Shown: positions 17,236-25,388 of the stretch, in pieces
Layout: every line of letters begins with the position of its first letter
How positions within the stretch are numbered: the stretch's first letter is position 1
Origin: Streptomyces sp. 1-11
GTDB taxonomy: Bacteria > Actinomycetota > Actinomycetes > Streptomycetales > Streptomycetaceae
Length of the DNA stretch: 64,000 nt
Reading direction: 5' to 3'
Assembly (NCBI RefSeq): GCF_007176755.1
Contig: NZ_BJTV01000007.1
Span: forward strand, 62,001 to 126,000
Program-made: the position numbers and the translations under genes
Notes under the pieces: model-generated
What the model was told of the DNA's origin: nothing
Database searches by the model: none
What the model saw: the letters and a program-made list of their open reading frames with translations, nothing else

Positions 17236-18363
17236 ATGTCGAGGCGCGCGTCGGTGGACCGTCTCCTCGGGCAGCCGCCGGGTTACGGGCTGGTCGTGGT
17301 ACCCCTCGCCCTGATCCTCGTGATCACGGTGGTGGACCTCCGTTCGCCCCAGGACGTCCACCTGGGCCCGTTCCTGGTGATCGCGCCGGCCCTCACCGCC
17401 TCGCTGGCCGGTCCTCGGCCGACGGCGCTGGTCGGGGTGCTGGCCGTGGCCGCGCAGACGCTCATCGCCGTCTTCCACGGCGGGCTGACCACACTCAACC
17501 ACCTCGCACAGCTCACCGCGCTCATCCTGCTCTCGGCGCTGGTGGTCTTCGTCTCGCAGGTGCGCGACCGGCGCAGCCGGGAGCTGATCCGGGCGAGATC
17601 CGTGGCCGAGACAGCCCAGCTCGTGCTGCTGCGGCCGCCGCCCCGCCGGATGGGACCGCTGCGGGTGGCCTGGATGTACCTGGCCGCCGAGGACGAGACC
17701 CGTATCGGAGGAGACCTCTTCGCGATCGCGCGCACCGACCACCCGGGCAACCGCGTGATCATCGGGGACGTACGGGGCAAGGGGCTGACCGCCATCGGCG
17801 AAGCGTCCATGCTGCTGGGCGCCTTCCGCGAGTGCGCTCACCAGTACGCCACGCTGCCGGAACTCGCCGCGGCCCTGGAGGCGAGCGTGTGCCGGTACCT
17901 GGCGGAGTCGGCGGAGACCGAGCAGGACGCGGACGAGCACTTCATCACCGCCCTGCTGCTCGACATCCCCGACGAGGGCTCACAGGTGGAGATGATCAAC
18001 TGTGGTCACCCGCCGCCGCTGCTGCTCCACGACCATCACCTCACGGTCCTGCACCCGCGGCACCCCGTACCCCCTCTGGGCATGTGCGCGCTGTCCGCCG
18101 CCCGCCACCGGGCCGACCCGTTCACCTTCGAGGCCGGCGACACGCTGATGCTCTACACGGACGGCGTCGTCGAAGCCCGCTCGCCCGCCGGCGACTTCTA
18201 TCCGCTCACCGAGCGCGCCGCCCTGGCCAACCACTCCAGCCCGGAGTCTTTGCTGCGCCACGTCCACAGCGACCTCGTCCGGCACGTCGGCCATGAGCCC
18301 AGCGACGACGCCGCCCTCCTGGCGATCGAGCGCTGCGCGGGCCAACAGCACCGCCGCGGGTGA
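17236..18363 (+). CDS. Membrane-anchored SpoIIE-type PP2C phosphatase
   Basis: The 375-residue protein begins with about 100 residues containing three hydrophobic helices (LVVVPLALILVITVV; LGPFLVIAPALTASLAG; ALVGVLAVAAQTLIAVF) and a fourth near 'LTALILLSALVVFVSQV', then the cytoplasmic PPM domain. Catalytic motifs are GGDLFAI, IIGDVRGKG, LMLYTDGVVEAR and DDAALLA. It is a common Streptomyces type that signals through STAS proteins. Start choice: GGAGG (17215-17219) is 13-16 bases before GTG 17233 and ATG 17236; I chose ATG. Confidence 0.9.
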   Translation: MSRRASVDRLLGQPPGYGLVVVPLALILVITVVDLRSPQDVHLGPFLVIAPALTASLAGPRPTALVGVLAVAAQTLIAVFHGGLTTLNHLAQLTALILLSALVVFVSQVRDRRSRELIRARSVAETAQLVLLRPPPRRMGPLRVAWMYLAAEDETRIGGDLFAIARTDHPGNRVIIGDVRGKGLTAIGEASMLLGAFRECAHQYATLPELAAALEASVCRYLAESAETEQDADEHFITALLLDIPDEGSQVEMINCGHPPPLLLHDHHLTVLHPRHPVPPLGMCALSAARHRADPFTFEAGDTLMLYTDGVVEARSPAGDFYPLTERAALANHSSPESLLRHVHSDLVRHVGHEPSDDAALLAIERCAGQQHRRG

Positions 18364-18457
18364 GCGACGAACCGCGGGCGGTGGTGGACCGAACCGGCCA
18401 AGTCGGCCAAGTCAGACGAGTCGGAAGAGTCGACTAGTCGCCGAGTCGACCGTGGAG

Positions 18458-18850
18458 TCAATCGCCGCTGGCGCGCCCGATCCGCTCGCCCTCACGCTTC
18501 GCACCCTCGACGTGTGCCCGCTCGGCGTCCTGCCTCGTCTCCGCGGCGCCGGACAGGGCGCCCTCGGGCCCGCCTCGGGCGCCGGACTCGGTGAGCTGAC
18601 CCGTGACGTCCGTGAGCCCGGCCGGCCGCTGCGGCCCCGCTTCCAGGTCGAGGCGGTTGCACGCGTCGGCGAAGCGAAGGTAGGTGTCGACACTGGCGAC
18701 CACGACCCGCACGTCGAGCTTGAGTATCTCGATGCCGACGAGCGAGACCCGGGCGAACGCGTCGATGATCAGTCCGCGGTCGAGCACGAGATCCAGCACA
18801 TCGTAGAGACCGCTGGATCCGCCGCCGCTCTGCTGTGTCGCCACGGTCAT
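18458..18850 (-). CDS. gvpA: Gas vesicle structural protein GvpA homologue (orphan)
   Basis: The 130-residue protein carries the nearly invariant GvpA core at about residues 14-70: 'GLYDVLDLVLDRGLIIDAF', 'RVSLVGIEILKLDVRVVVAS' and 'VDTYLRFADACNRLDLEAG'. A longer Streptomyces-type tail follows (TESGARGGPEGALSGAAET). GvpA forms the ribs of the gas vesicle shell. ATG 18850 follows AAGGGG. No other gvp gene (F, L, G, K, S, N, J) is within the window, so this is an isolated copy; it faces the SpoIIE phosphatase gene. Confidence 0.93.
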   Translation of the reverse strand: MTVATQQSGGGSSGLYDVLDLVLDRGLIIDAFARVSLVGIEILKLDVRVVVASVDTYLRFADACNRLDLEAGPQRPAGLTDVTGQLTESGARGGPEGALSGAAETRQDAERAHVEGAKREGERIGRASGD

Positions 18851-19224
18851 CGCGACCAACCCCTTGTCACCCGTCTCCGCGTGGCCGCCGGCGGCCACGC
18901 CGGTTCCGCTGCGCTGAAGCCTTACGGGTGCGGGTAGCCACCGCCCGCCACGACCAAACCGCTCACACCGTCCACCGAACGTGGAGGGTCTCCGTCCGTT
19001 TCGCGCCGCTCGGCGCATCCGAAAGGCCGGCGCACCGGGAAGGGGGGCTGAGGGATCGGGCCGCGTGCCCGTTCGAGCGCCCGCCTGTATGAGGGATCCG
19101 GGAGGCGGTGCGCTCCCGGGCCCCGACCGGCGGTGCGGGGCCCGGTCCGACCCTGCGCGGACCTCTCGACGGTCTTGTCGAAATTGCCGGATGAGCGGCG
19201 TGGCCCCTCTGTTACTGTGCGCCG
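18851..19224. other. Divergent intergenic region between gvpA and the VOC gene
   Basis: About 374 bases with no recognisable gene. The VOC start lacks a good ribosome site but has TACTGT seven bases before it, so a leaderless transcript is possible. Confidence 0.4.
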
Positions 19225-19659
19225 ATGTCAACGATCAGGCAGTTCCAGGTCACGTTCGACTGTGCGGAACCCGAGCGCGTCGCCCGCTTCTGGTGCGAGG
19301 TGCTGGGGTACGTCGTACCGCCGCCGCCGGAGGGGTTCGCCACGTGGGAGGACTACGACGGCTCGCTGCCGCCCGAGCGGCAGGGCGCGGCGTTCGCCTG
19401 CGGTGATCCCACCGGTGTCGGGCCGCGCCTGTACTTCCAGCGTGTCCCGGAGGGCAAGGTCGTCAAGAACCGGGTGCACCTCGACGTGCGGGCCGGCACC
19501 GGGCTCAGGGGGGAAGAGCGCCTCGCCGCGCTGCAGGCCGAGTGCGACCGGCTGGTCGCACTCGGCGCGAAGTGCGAGCAGGTGCTGCTCGCCGACGAGT
19601 TCAACGAGTCCTGCATCGTCATGCAGGACATCGAGGGCAACGAGTTCTGTCTCGACTGA
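19225..19659 (+). CDS. VOC-superfamily protein (glyoxalase-like)
   Basis: The 144-residue protein has two beta-alpha-beta-beta-beta modules: 'QVTFDCAEPERVARFWCEVL' in the first and 'HLDVRAG... VMQDIEGNEFCLD' in the second, ending in the usual 'D-EGNEFC' metal-ligand strand. This matches the Glyoxalase_6-like subfamily common in Streptomyces. Members bind metal and act as lyases, dioxygenases or drug-binding proteins; nothing here decides which. Confidence 0.87.
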   Translation: MSTIRQFQVTFDCAEPERVARFWCEVLGYVVPPPPEGFATWEDYDGSLPPERQGAAFACGDPTGVGPRLYFQRVPEGKVVKNRVHLDVRAGTGLRGEERLAALQAECDRLVALGAKCEQVLLADEFNESCIVMQDIEGNEFCLD

Positions 19660-19681
19660 CGGTCTTTCCGTGCCGCCGGGG

Positions 19682-19696
19682 TGACCCGCCGGGTCA
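19682..19696. terminator. Short dyad between convergent VOC and hemerythrin genes
   Basis: TGACCC-GCC-GGGTCA forms a 6-bp stem in the 78-bp convergent gap. Confidence 0.3.
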
Positions 19697-19737
19697 TGGA
19701 GCCGGGCGGGGGCCGGGCAGGGTGTCGGAGCGGCCGC

Positions 19738-20229
19738 TCAGGCCTCGACGATGCGCCGCACGTTGTCGACGGAGCCGCAGTCGGTCTTGAGCTGACGCTC
19801 GCGCTCCTCCCAGAAGGCCGCGCCCAGCTCCTCCCGGCGCTCCGGCGTCACGTTCTCGCGGGCGCCGTTGAGGATGGTGCGCTCCTCCTCGTCGGCGTGG
19901 TGGGTGACGGCCTCCACCAGCTCCTCCAGCTTGGTGTCCCACTCCTCGGAGCCGACCTCCTCCACCTCGAGGAGCGCCAGGAGGGCCTCGTTGCCTTCGT
20001 CGTGCTCGTGCTCGCCGTGCTCGACCTCTTCGTCGTCGATGTTCTTGTACCTCTTCAGAGCCGGGTAGACCTTGGTCTCCTCGGCCTGCGCGTGGGCGAT
20101 CAGGAGGTCCGCGAACTCGTGGAGTGCGGCAGCCCGGTCGGCCTCGACGCTGCGCATCAGGCGGAACAGGTCCTCCATGCGCCGGTGGTCCTGAAGGATG
20201 AGCTCAACGACGTCCTGGGTCTCGGCCAT
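19738..20229 (-). CDS. Hemerythrin-domain protein
   Basis: The 163-residue protein is a four-helix bundle with the iron-ligand pattern: 'LILQDHRRMEDLF' (His15), 'LLIAHAQAEETKVYPAL' and 'AVTHHADEEERTIL', separated by an acidic His-rich linker (EHGEHEHDEG). Streptomyces proteins of this type are annotated as hemerythrin HHE cation-binding proteins and are linked to oxygen, nitric oxide or iron handling. It is a single gene. Confidence 0.92.
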   Translation of the reverse strand: MAETQDVVELILQDHRRMEDLFRLMRSVEADRAAALHEFADLLIAHAQAEETKVYPALKRYKNIDDEEVEHGEHEHDEGNEALLALLEVEEVGSEEWDTKLEELVEAVTHHADEEERTILNGARENVTPERREELGAAFWEERERQLKTDCGSVDNVRRIVEA

Positions 20230-20419
20230 GTAAGGGCATCACTTCCGTGCGAAGGGCTGGGGTGATCAACGCTTACCCGCGCCGTCCGCATTGATGGCAG
20301 CACAGTTCCGGTCCTCCCATCGGAAGCCGCGCACCACTCCGATAACATGTTCGAACTCGCGGTGATCACCGTCATCGCTGCCATTTATCCGACCCATTTC
20401 GAACAAATCGGCCAGAGAA

Positions 20420-21793
20420 TTGATATCCAGAGCATCGCGGGTGTTTTCACGAACGGACGGCAGCGCTGAGTCGGCCGCTCGGCGCCGACGACGAGCCGTG
20501 CTGTGGGCCGCGGCGGCTGTGGCGGCTCTGGTAATTCTCGTCGCCCTAGAGATCTCCGCACGCCGCTACGGCCAGCCGGGGCCGATCACGAACCAGTTGA
20601 ACGGGCTGGTGTTCGCCCCGAAACCGGGTCCGCTGTACGGCGGCCTGGCGTTGATGATGGTGGTCCTCACCTGGCGGCAACGGTTCATCGCCGCCGGCGC
20701 CGCCATAGGTGTCGACGCCGTCTTCGTGCTGGTGCGGTGGGCGGTCGGCGCCAGGACGGCCGACGGCCACTTCTTCGGCAACGGCGCGCTGTGGGTGATG
20801 CTGGCCTGCGCCGTCATCGCCGTCACGCATCGCACCGGCGCCGAACGCGTCCTGCTGCTCAAGGGTGTCGGCCTTGGTCTGCTGCTCGTCGCCGGCCGCA
20901 AGACCGGCGACACCTGGCTGCTGATCACCGCGAAGAGCCGGCCGACGGTGCTCGACCAGTACGTGGCGACCGCCGACCACGCGCTGGGCAACCCGTCATG
21001 GCTGATGGGCCGCATCGTCAAGGCCACCGACCCGATCGGCACCCACCTCCTCCAGGTGGTCTACGCGCAGCTTGCCGTGGCCGCGGTGGTCGTCGTGCTC
21101 TACCAACTGCGCCACGTGGCGGCCGAACGCCGATTCCCGCGCCACCACCTGCTGCGCACCTTCCTGGTGATCGGCCTCCTCGGGCCCGCCGTCTACATGA
21201 TCTTCCCCGTGGTCGGGCCGGTCTTCGCCTACGGCCCGGGCGCCTCCGGCACCGGTGGCGTGCAATGGGCGGTGGCCGACCTGTGGCCGCACACGCCGCC
21301 GCCGGTCGGCACCCCGACCCCGATGCCCTACGACGGGATCACCCCCCGCAACTGCATGCCCAGCCTGCACACCGCGTGGGCCACCGCGATATTCGTCCAT
21401 TCCCGCAAGGGCCCGCGCATACTGCGGTTCGCGGGCACCTTCTGGCTGATCGCCACCCTCAGCGCGACACTGGCGTTCGGCTACCACTACGGCGCCGATC
21501 TCGTCGTCGGCGTGATATTCGCGCTCACGATCGAGGCGGCGCTGCGCTCGTTCGACCGCGGCTGGGACCGGCGGGGAATCCAGCTCGTCGGCTACGGCGC
21601 CACGGTCTTCGCCGCGCTTCTGGTGTCCTACCGCTGGCTGCCGACGGAAATGGCCGCGCATCCCTGGGTTTTCGGGCCGCTTCTCATTCTGGCACTGGCC
21701 TCCGTGATCTACGGCTACGTACGGACCACCGAGCTGTGGGATCCGACGACCGCACCGGCGCGGCAACCGGAACCGCGACTCGAACCGGCCTGA
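20420..21793 (+). CDS. PAP2-superfamily membrane enzyme (inositolphosphotransferase/Aur1-like)
   Basis: The product of about 457 residues has many hydrophobic helices. The phosphatase motifs are 'NCMPSLHTAWATA' (PSxH) and 'YHYGADLVVGV' (HxxxD, catalytic His and Asp) near residues 310-370. The Ser-Arg before the second motif is missing, as in the Aur1/IPC-synthase branch, which transfers phospho-headgroups between lipids instead of hydrolysing free phosphate. A single-gene unit. The start is uncertain: TTG 20420 opens the frame with a weak GAGAA site, while GTG 20441 is an alternative. Confidence 0.8.
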   Translation: MISRASRVFSRTDGSAESAARRRRRAVLWAAAAVAALVILVALEISARRYGQPGPITNQLNGLVFAPKPGPLYGGLALMMVVLTWRQRFIAAGAAIGVDAVFVLVRWAVGARTADGHFFGNGALWVMLACAVIAVTHRTGAERVLLLKGVGLGLLLVAGRKTGDTWLLITAKSRPTVLDQYVATADHALGNPSWLMGRIVKATDPIGTHLLQVVYAQLAVAAVVVVLYQLRHVAAERRFPRHHLLRTFLVIGLLGPAVYMIFPVVGPVFAYGPGASGTGGVQWAVADLWPHTPPPVGTPTPMPYDGITPRNCMPSLHTAWATAIFVHSRKGPRILRFAGTFWLIATLSATLAFGYHYGADLVVGVIFALTIEAALRSFDRGWDRRGIQLVGYGATVFAALLVSYRWLPTEMAAHPWVFGPLLILALASVIYGYVRTTELWDPTTAPARQPEPRLEPA

Positions 21794-21832
21794 GCGGCGC
21801 CGCACCAGGAGCGACGCCGACGGCCGCTCGTC

Positions 21833-22753
21833 TCAGCCGTCCTCGTCCTCCTCGTCATCCTGGTCGTCCTCGGAGGCGAAGGCCGCGGCGAGCCGGTCGA
21901 GCAGGGGCGCCGCGGCGCGGTGGGGGTCGCGGCGTGGCGTGATCGCGTAGATGCCCCGGGCCGGGGGATCGACGAGGGGGACGGCGGTGACGTCGGCCCG
22001 CAGCGCGCACGTCAGCACCCCGGGTACGAGCGCGATGGCGTGGCCGGTCGCGACCAGGGCCAGCTTGCCGGGCAGATCGGCCGCGGCGAGGTCGATACGG
22101 ACGCCGACCCCGGCTCGGGCGGCGTGCTGGCGCAGGAGCGCCGCCGAGCCGTCGTTGTCCTCGGCCCAGATCTGGTCGGCCAGCGCCTGGACGCGCACGG
22201 GACCGCGCCCGGCCAGGGGATGGCCGACGGGCAGGACGACGACCATCTCGTCGAGGCCGAGGAACCGTCGTTCGACCCGCGGGTCGTGGGGCAGCCCCGG
22301 TGGCGCGTCGGTGACGACGGCGATGTCGAGCCGGCCCGCGGTCACCCGGTCGTGCAGGTATCCGCTCAGGCCGGGGAGCAGGCTCCACCGGAGGGCGCCG
22401 TCCCGCTCCGACAGCGCCCGGATGGCCTCGGGGACGATCCCCGCGGCGAGAGAGGGCGTCGCCCCGACGGCGAGCGTCCGGACCGGCGCACCGTCGCGGA
22501 GTTCCCGTACCGCGCGCACGGCACGGTCGGCCTCGTTGAGCGTGGCCAGGGCGTGGCGCCGGAACACCTCGCCGGCCGGCGTCGGACGCACACCGCGCGG
22601 GTGGCGCTTCACCAGGGGCACGCCGAGCTGCCGCTCCAGCCCGGCGATCTGCCGCGAGACGGCCGACTGCGTGTGGTTGAGCTCGGCCGCCGCCGCCGAC
22701 AGCGACCCGAGCCGGCACACGGTCACGAAGGTCCGCCACACCGTCAGATCCAT
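21833..22753 (-). CDS. LysR-family transcriptional regulator
   Basis: The 306-residue protein begins MDLTVWRTFVTVCRLGSLSA with the LysR HTH ('AAELNHTQSAVSRQIAGLER'), then the effector domain. The C-terminus is an unusual acidic run (DDQDDEEDEDG). ATG 22753 is where homology starts. It is divergent from the dehydrogenase/NTF2 fusion gene with 94 bp between starts and should regulate it. Confidence 0.9.
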   Translation of the reverse strand: MDLTVWRTFVTVCRLGSLSAAAAELNHTQSAVSRQIAGLERQLGVPLVKRHPRGVRPTPAGEVFRRHALATLNEADRAVRAVRELRDGAPVRTLAVGATPSLAAGIVPEAIRALSERDGALRWSLLPGLSGYLHDRVTAGRLDIAVVTDAPPGLPHDPRVERRFLGLDEMVVVLPVGHPLAGRGPVRVQALADQIWAEDNDGSAALLRQHAARAGVGVRIDLAAADLPGKLALVATGHAIALVPGVLTCALRADVTAVPLVDPPARGIYAITPRRDPHRAAAPLLDRLAAAFASEDDQDDEEDEDG

Positions 22754-22797
22754 CGCGCCAGTATGGCCGCCAACATGCGCGTGACGCAGAGCGGATA

Positions 22798-22819
22798 TGC
22801 GAAATCTGCGATTGTCGCA
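22798..22819. promoter_or_regulatory. Candidate LysR operator
   Basis: TGCGA-N12-TCGCA lies midway between the divergent LysR and dehydrogenase starts. It contains the T-N11-A type spacing and is more AT-rich than its surroundings. Confidence 0.4.
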
Positions 22820-22847
22820 ACCCTCGTCGTGCACCACTGTGGTGCGC

Positions 22848-24008
22848 ATGACCGCACCGCACACGATCGCCGTCCTCGGCCTGGGGCGCATGGGCGCCGC
22901 ACTCGCGACACGACTGACTGACCAGGGCTGGGACGTCGTCGGCTGGACACGCTCGGGACGTACTCCGGGCGCCGTCAGGACGACCGGTGACCTGAACGAG
23001 GCCGTGGCGAAGGCCGATCTCGTCGTCCTGGCGCTGTTCGACGGTCCGGCCTGCCGGCAAGTCCTCGACGACGCCCGCGACTCGCTGCGGGCGGACACCG
23101 TCGTGCTGAACACCAGCACCGTCGCTCCCGCCGAAGCGGCGGAGCTGGCCCGGCGACTCGGCGCGTCCTACGTCCACGCGCCCGTACTCGGTTCCGTCCC
23201 GGCCGCCGCCGGCGGCACCCTGCGGATACTGGCCGCCGCCGACCACGGCGCACTCGACCGGGTCCGGCCGGTCCTGGAAACCCTGGGCACCGTGCGGCGC
23301 TGCGACGACGCCGCCACCGCCGCCGCGCTCAAGCTGATCGCCAACAACAGTCTCGCCGGCGCCGTCCTCGCACTGCGCGACTCCCTGCGGCAGGCCGACG
23401 CCCTCGGCCTGCCGCGCGCCCAGACCCTGGACGTCCTCGAACTCGGCGGGCTCGGCGGGCTGGTGGCCCGCAAGCGCCCCTTCCTCATGGCCGAACCGGC
23501 CCCGGCCCCGGCCGAATTCACCATCGGCGCGCTCGCCAAGGACATGGCGCTGCTGGCCGCGGCGTCGAACACCCCGCTGCGCAGCGCGGCCGGTCTGGCG
23601 GACACCCCGGCCGACCCCGAGGCCGACATCGCCGTCGCCGCGACGGCTCCCACCACGGCGGGCGACGACGTGCTCGAACCGCTCCGCGCCTACATCCGCG
23701 GACACGCCACCGGCGATCCCGCCCACTTCCGCGAGGCGTTCCTGCCCACCGCCCACGTCGAGGGAGTACGGGACGGCGCGTTCGTCTCCTGGCCCCTCGA
23801 CGCGTACTGCGCGCTCTTCCAGGGCCGGCCCGCCCCGGACGAACCCACCCGGTCCCGCCGCATCGACTCCGTCGACGTCCACGGCACCGTCGCGACCGCG
23901 ACCATGACGCTCTCGCACGGCGCGGACACCTTCACCGACGTCTTCCTGCTGGTCCGCGTCGACGGCGGTTGGCGCATCGCCAACAAGGCCTACCACCGGC
24001 GCTCCTGA
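22848..24008 (+). CDS. Fusion: 6PGDH/HIBADH-like NAD(P)-binding dehydrogenase plus C-terminal NTF2-like (lumazine-binding-type) domain
   Basis: The 386-residue protein starts at ATG 22848 (MTAPHTIAVLGLGRMGAALA). Residues 5-155 are a Rossmann domain with GxGxMG. The next 110 residues are the helical domain of beta-hydroxyacid dehydrogenases, with 'ALKLIANNSLAGAV' providing the catalytic-type Lys, and 'FTIGALAKDMALL'. From about residue 272 a second domain follows: 'RAYIRGHATGDPAHFREAFL', 'VEGVRDGAFVSW' and 'DVFLLVRVDGGWRIANKAYH', which is the Lumazine_bd_2/SnoaL-like NTF2 fold. A normal dehydrogenase of this family ends near 290 residues. Divergent from LysR. Substrate unknown; imine reductase-like activity is possible. 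Confidence 0.82.
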   Translation: MTAPHTIAVLGLGRMGAALATRLTDQGWDVVGWTRSGRTPGAVRTTGDLNEAVAKADLVVLALFDGPACRQVLDDARDSLRADTVVLNTSTVAPAEAAELARRLGASYVHAPVLGSVPAAAGGTLRILAAADHGALDRVRPVLETLGTVRRCDDAATAAALKLIANNSLAGAVLALRDSLRQADALGLPRAQTLDVLELGGLGGLVARKRPFLMAEPAPAPAEFTIGALAKDMALLAAASNTPLRSAAGLADTPADPEADIAVAATAPTTAGDDVLEPLRAYIRGHATGDPAHFREAFLPTAHVEGVRDGAFVSWPLDAYCALFQGRPAPDEPTRSRRIDSVDVHGTVATATMTLSHGADTFTDVFLLVRVDGGWRIANKAYHRRS

Positions 24009-24099
24009 GCGGGGCCACGCCCCGCGAGGCGCGAAGGACCCGCCAGGACGGGAGAGGTGACACAGAGCACGCCGGAGGATCACACGACACGACCGTATG

Positions 24100-24272
24100 C
24101 CGGGGCTTGGTAACCTCATCGGGCCAGTCGAGCCACAACCGAGGCCAGGGAATCCGGTGCGAATCCGGAACTGACGCGCAGCGGTGAGGGGGACGGGCGG
24201 GGCACGCGAGCCACTGGGAGACCGGGAAGGCGCCCCGTCCGAAGGAACCCGAGTCCGAAGACCTGCTGGCAC
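24100..24272 (+). ncRNA. Cobalamin riboswitch
   Basis: The leader of the btu operon carries the conserved cobalamin-riboswitch core: GGGAATCCGGTGCGAATCC (about 24148-24166), CTGACGCGCAGCGGT (24171-24185), the B12 box GAGCCACTGGGAGACCGGGA (about 24208-24227) and the closing CCGAGTCCGAAGACCTGC (24249-24266). The 3' CTGGC pairs with GCCAG upstream. It lies about 70 bases before the btuF start, where it would shut expression when adenosylcobalamin is plentiful. The exact ends are approximate. Confidence 0.93.
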
Positions 24273-24338
24273 CTTCGCGCACCGCGCGGAGGGACGTCCG
24301 TAGGCAAGGCTCCGCGTACGAGCCCCGACACCCGAGGC

Positions 24339-25388
24339 ATGCCCGTGCTCCGCACTCCCGCCCTGCTCCGCGCTCCGGCCCTTCTCCTCGTGTCCGCACT
24401 GCTGCTCACCGCCTGCGGCGGCGCCTCCGCCGGCGCGGGACCGGACGAGGCCACCGGCGCCGGCTACCCGCTCACGATCGACAACTGCGGCCACGAGGTC
24501 ACCCTGAAGTCGGCCCCGCGACGGGCGGTCTCCCTCAACCAGGGCACCACCGAGATCCTGCTCGCCCTCGGCCTCGCCGACCGCATGGCCGGCACGGCGA
24601 CCTGGACCGACCCGGTGATGCGGGGACTGGAGAAGGCCAACGCCTCCGTGCCGCGGCTCGCGGACGACGCGCCCTCCTTCGAGAAGGTCCTGGACGCCGA
24701 ACCCGACTTCGTCACCGCCTCGTTCGTCTCCACCCTCGGCGAGGGCGGGGTCGCCACCCGCGAGCAGTTCGACGAACTCGGCGTGCCCGCCTACGTCTCG
24801 CCGTCCGACTGCGCGGCCGGCAAGGACAACGACAGCGGCGGCGACGGATCGCGCGGCGAGCCGCTCACCCTCGACACCGTGTACGGCGAAATAGGCGACC
24901 TGGCCCGCGCGTTCGGCGTCGAGGAGCGCGGCCGGGAACTCGTCGCCGAGCTGAGGAAGCGGGTCCGCCGGGCGACCGACGGGCTGGACGCCTCCGGCGT
25001 CTCCCTCATGTACTGGTTCGCCAACTCCCAGTCCCCCTACCTCGCCGGCTGCTGCGGCGCCCCGGGCGCCATCACCCGTGCGGTCGGCGCGCGGAACGCC
25101 TTCGCCGACACCCACGACGAGTGGCCCCAGATCAACTGGGAGACCGTCGCCGACCGCGACCCCGACGTCATCGTGATCGGCGACCTGACGCGCAGGCAGC
25201 AGACCGCGGAGACCGCCGAGGCCAAGATCCGTTTCCTGGAGGCCAACCCCGCCACCCGCAACCTGACCGCGGTGAGGAGGAAGCGGTACGTCCTGCTCAG
25301 CGGACAGGCGATGAACCCCTCCATCCGCACGGTCGAGGGGATCGAGAAGGTCGCGGCCGGCCTGCGTCACTTCGGGCTCGCCCGGTGA
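24339..25388 (+). CDS. btuF: Cobalamin (cobamide) ABC transporter substrate-binding lipoprotein
   Basis: The 349-residue protein has a lipoprotein signal peptide with lipobox LTAC and lipidated Cys26. The class III periplasmic-binding fold shows 'RAVSLNQGTTEILLALGLAD', 'EPDFVTASFV' and 'DRDPDVIVIGD', typical of BtuF/FhuD/FecB proteins. It binds a corrinoid outside the membrane and hands it to the permease. It follows a cobalamin riboswitch and overlaps the permease gene by 4 bp, which makes the substrate assignment strong. Confidence 0.9.
   Translation: MPVLRTPALLRAPALLLVSALLLTACGGASAGAGPDEATGAGYPLTIDNCGHEVTLKSAPRRAVSLNQGTTEILLALGLADRMAGTATWTDPVMRGLEKANASVPRLADDAPSFEKVLDAEPDFVTASFVSTLGEGGVATREQFDELGVPAYVSPSDCAAGKDNDSGGDGSRGEPLTLDTVYGEIGDLARAFGVEERGRELVAELRKRVRRATDGLDASGVSLMYWFANSQSPYLAGCCGAPGAITRAVGARNAFADTHDEWPQINWETVADRDPDVIVIGDLTRRQQTAETAEAKIRFLEANPATRNLTAVRRKRYVLLSGQAMNPSIRTVEGIEKVAAGLRHFGLAR

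Noticed and set aside
18400..18452. Repeated AGTCG units between the SpoIIE and gvpA genes
   Set aside because: The units are too short and irregular to call a tandem repeat or a clear terminator.
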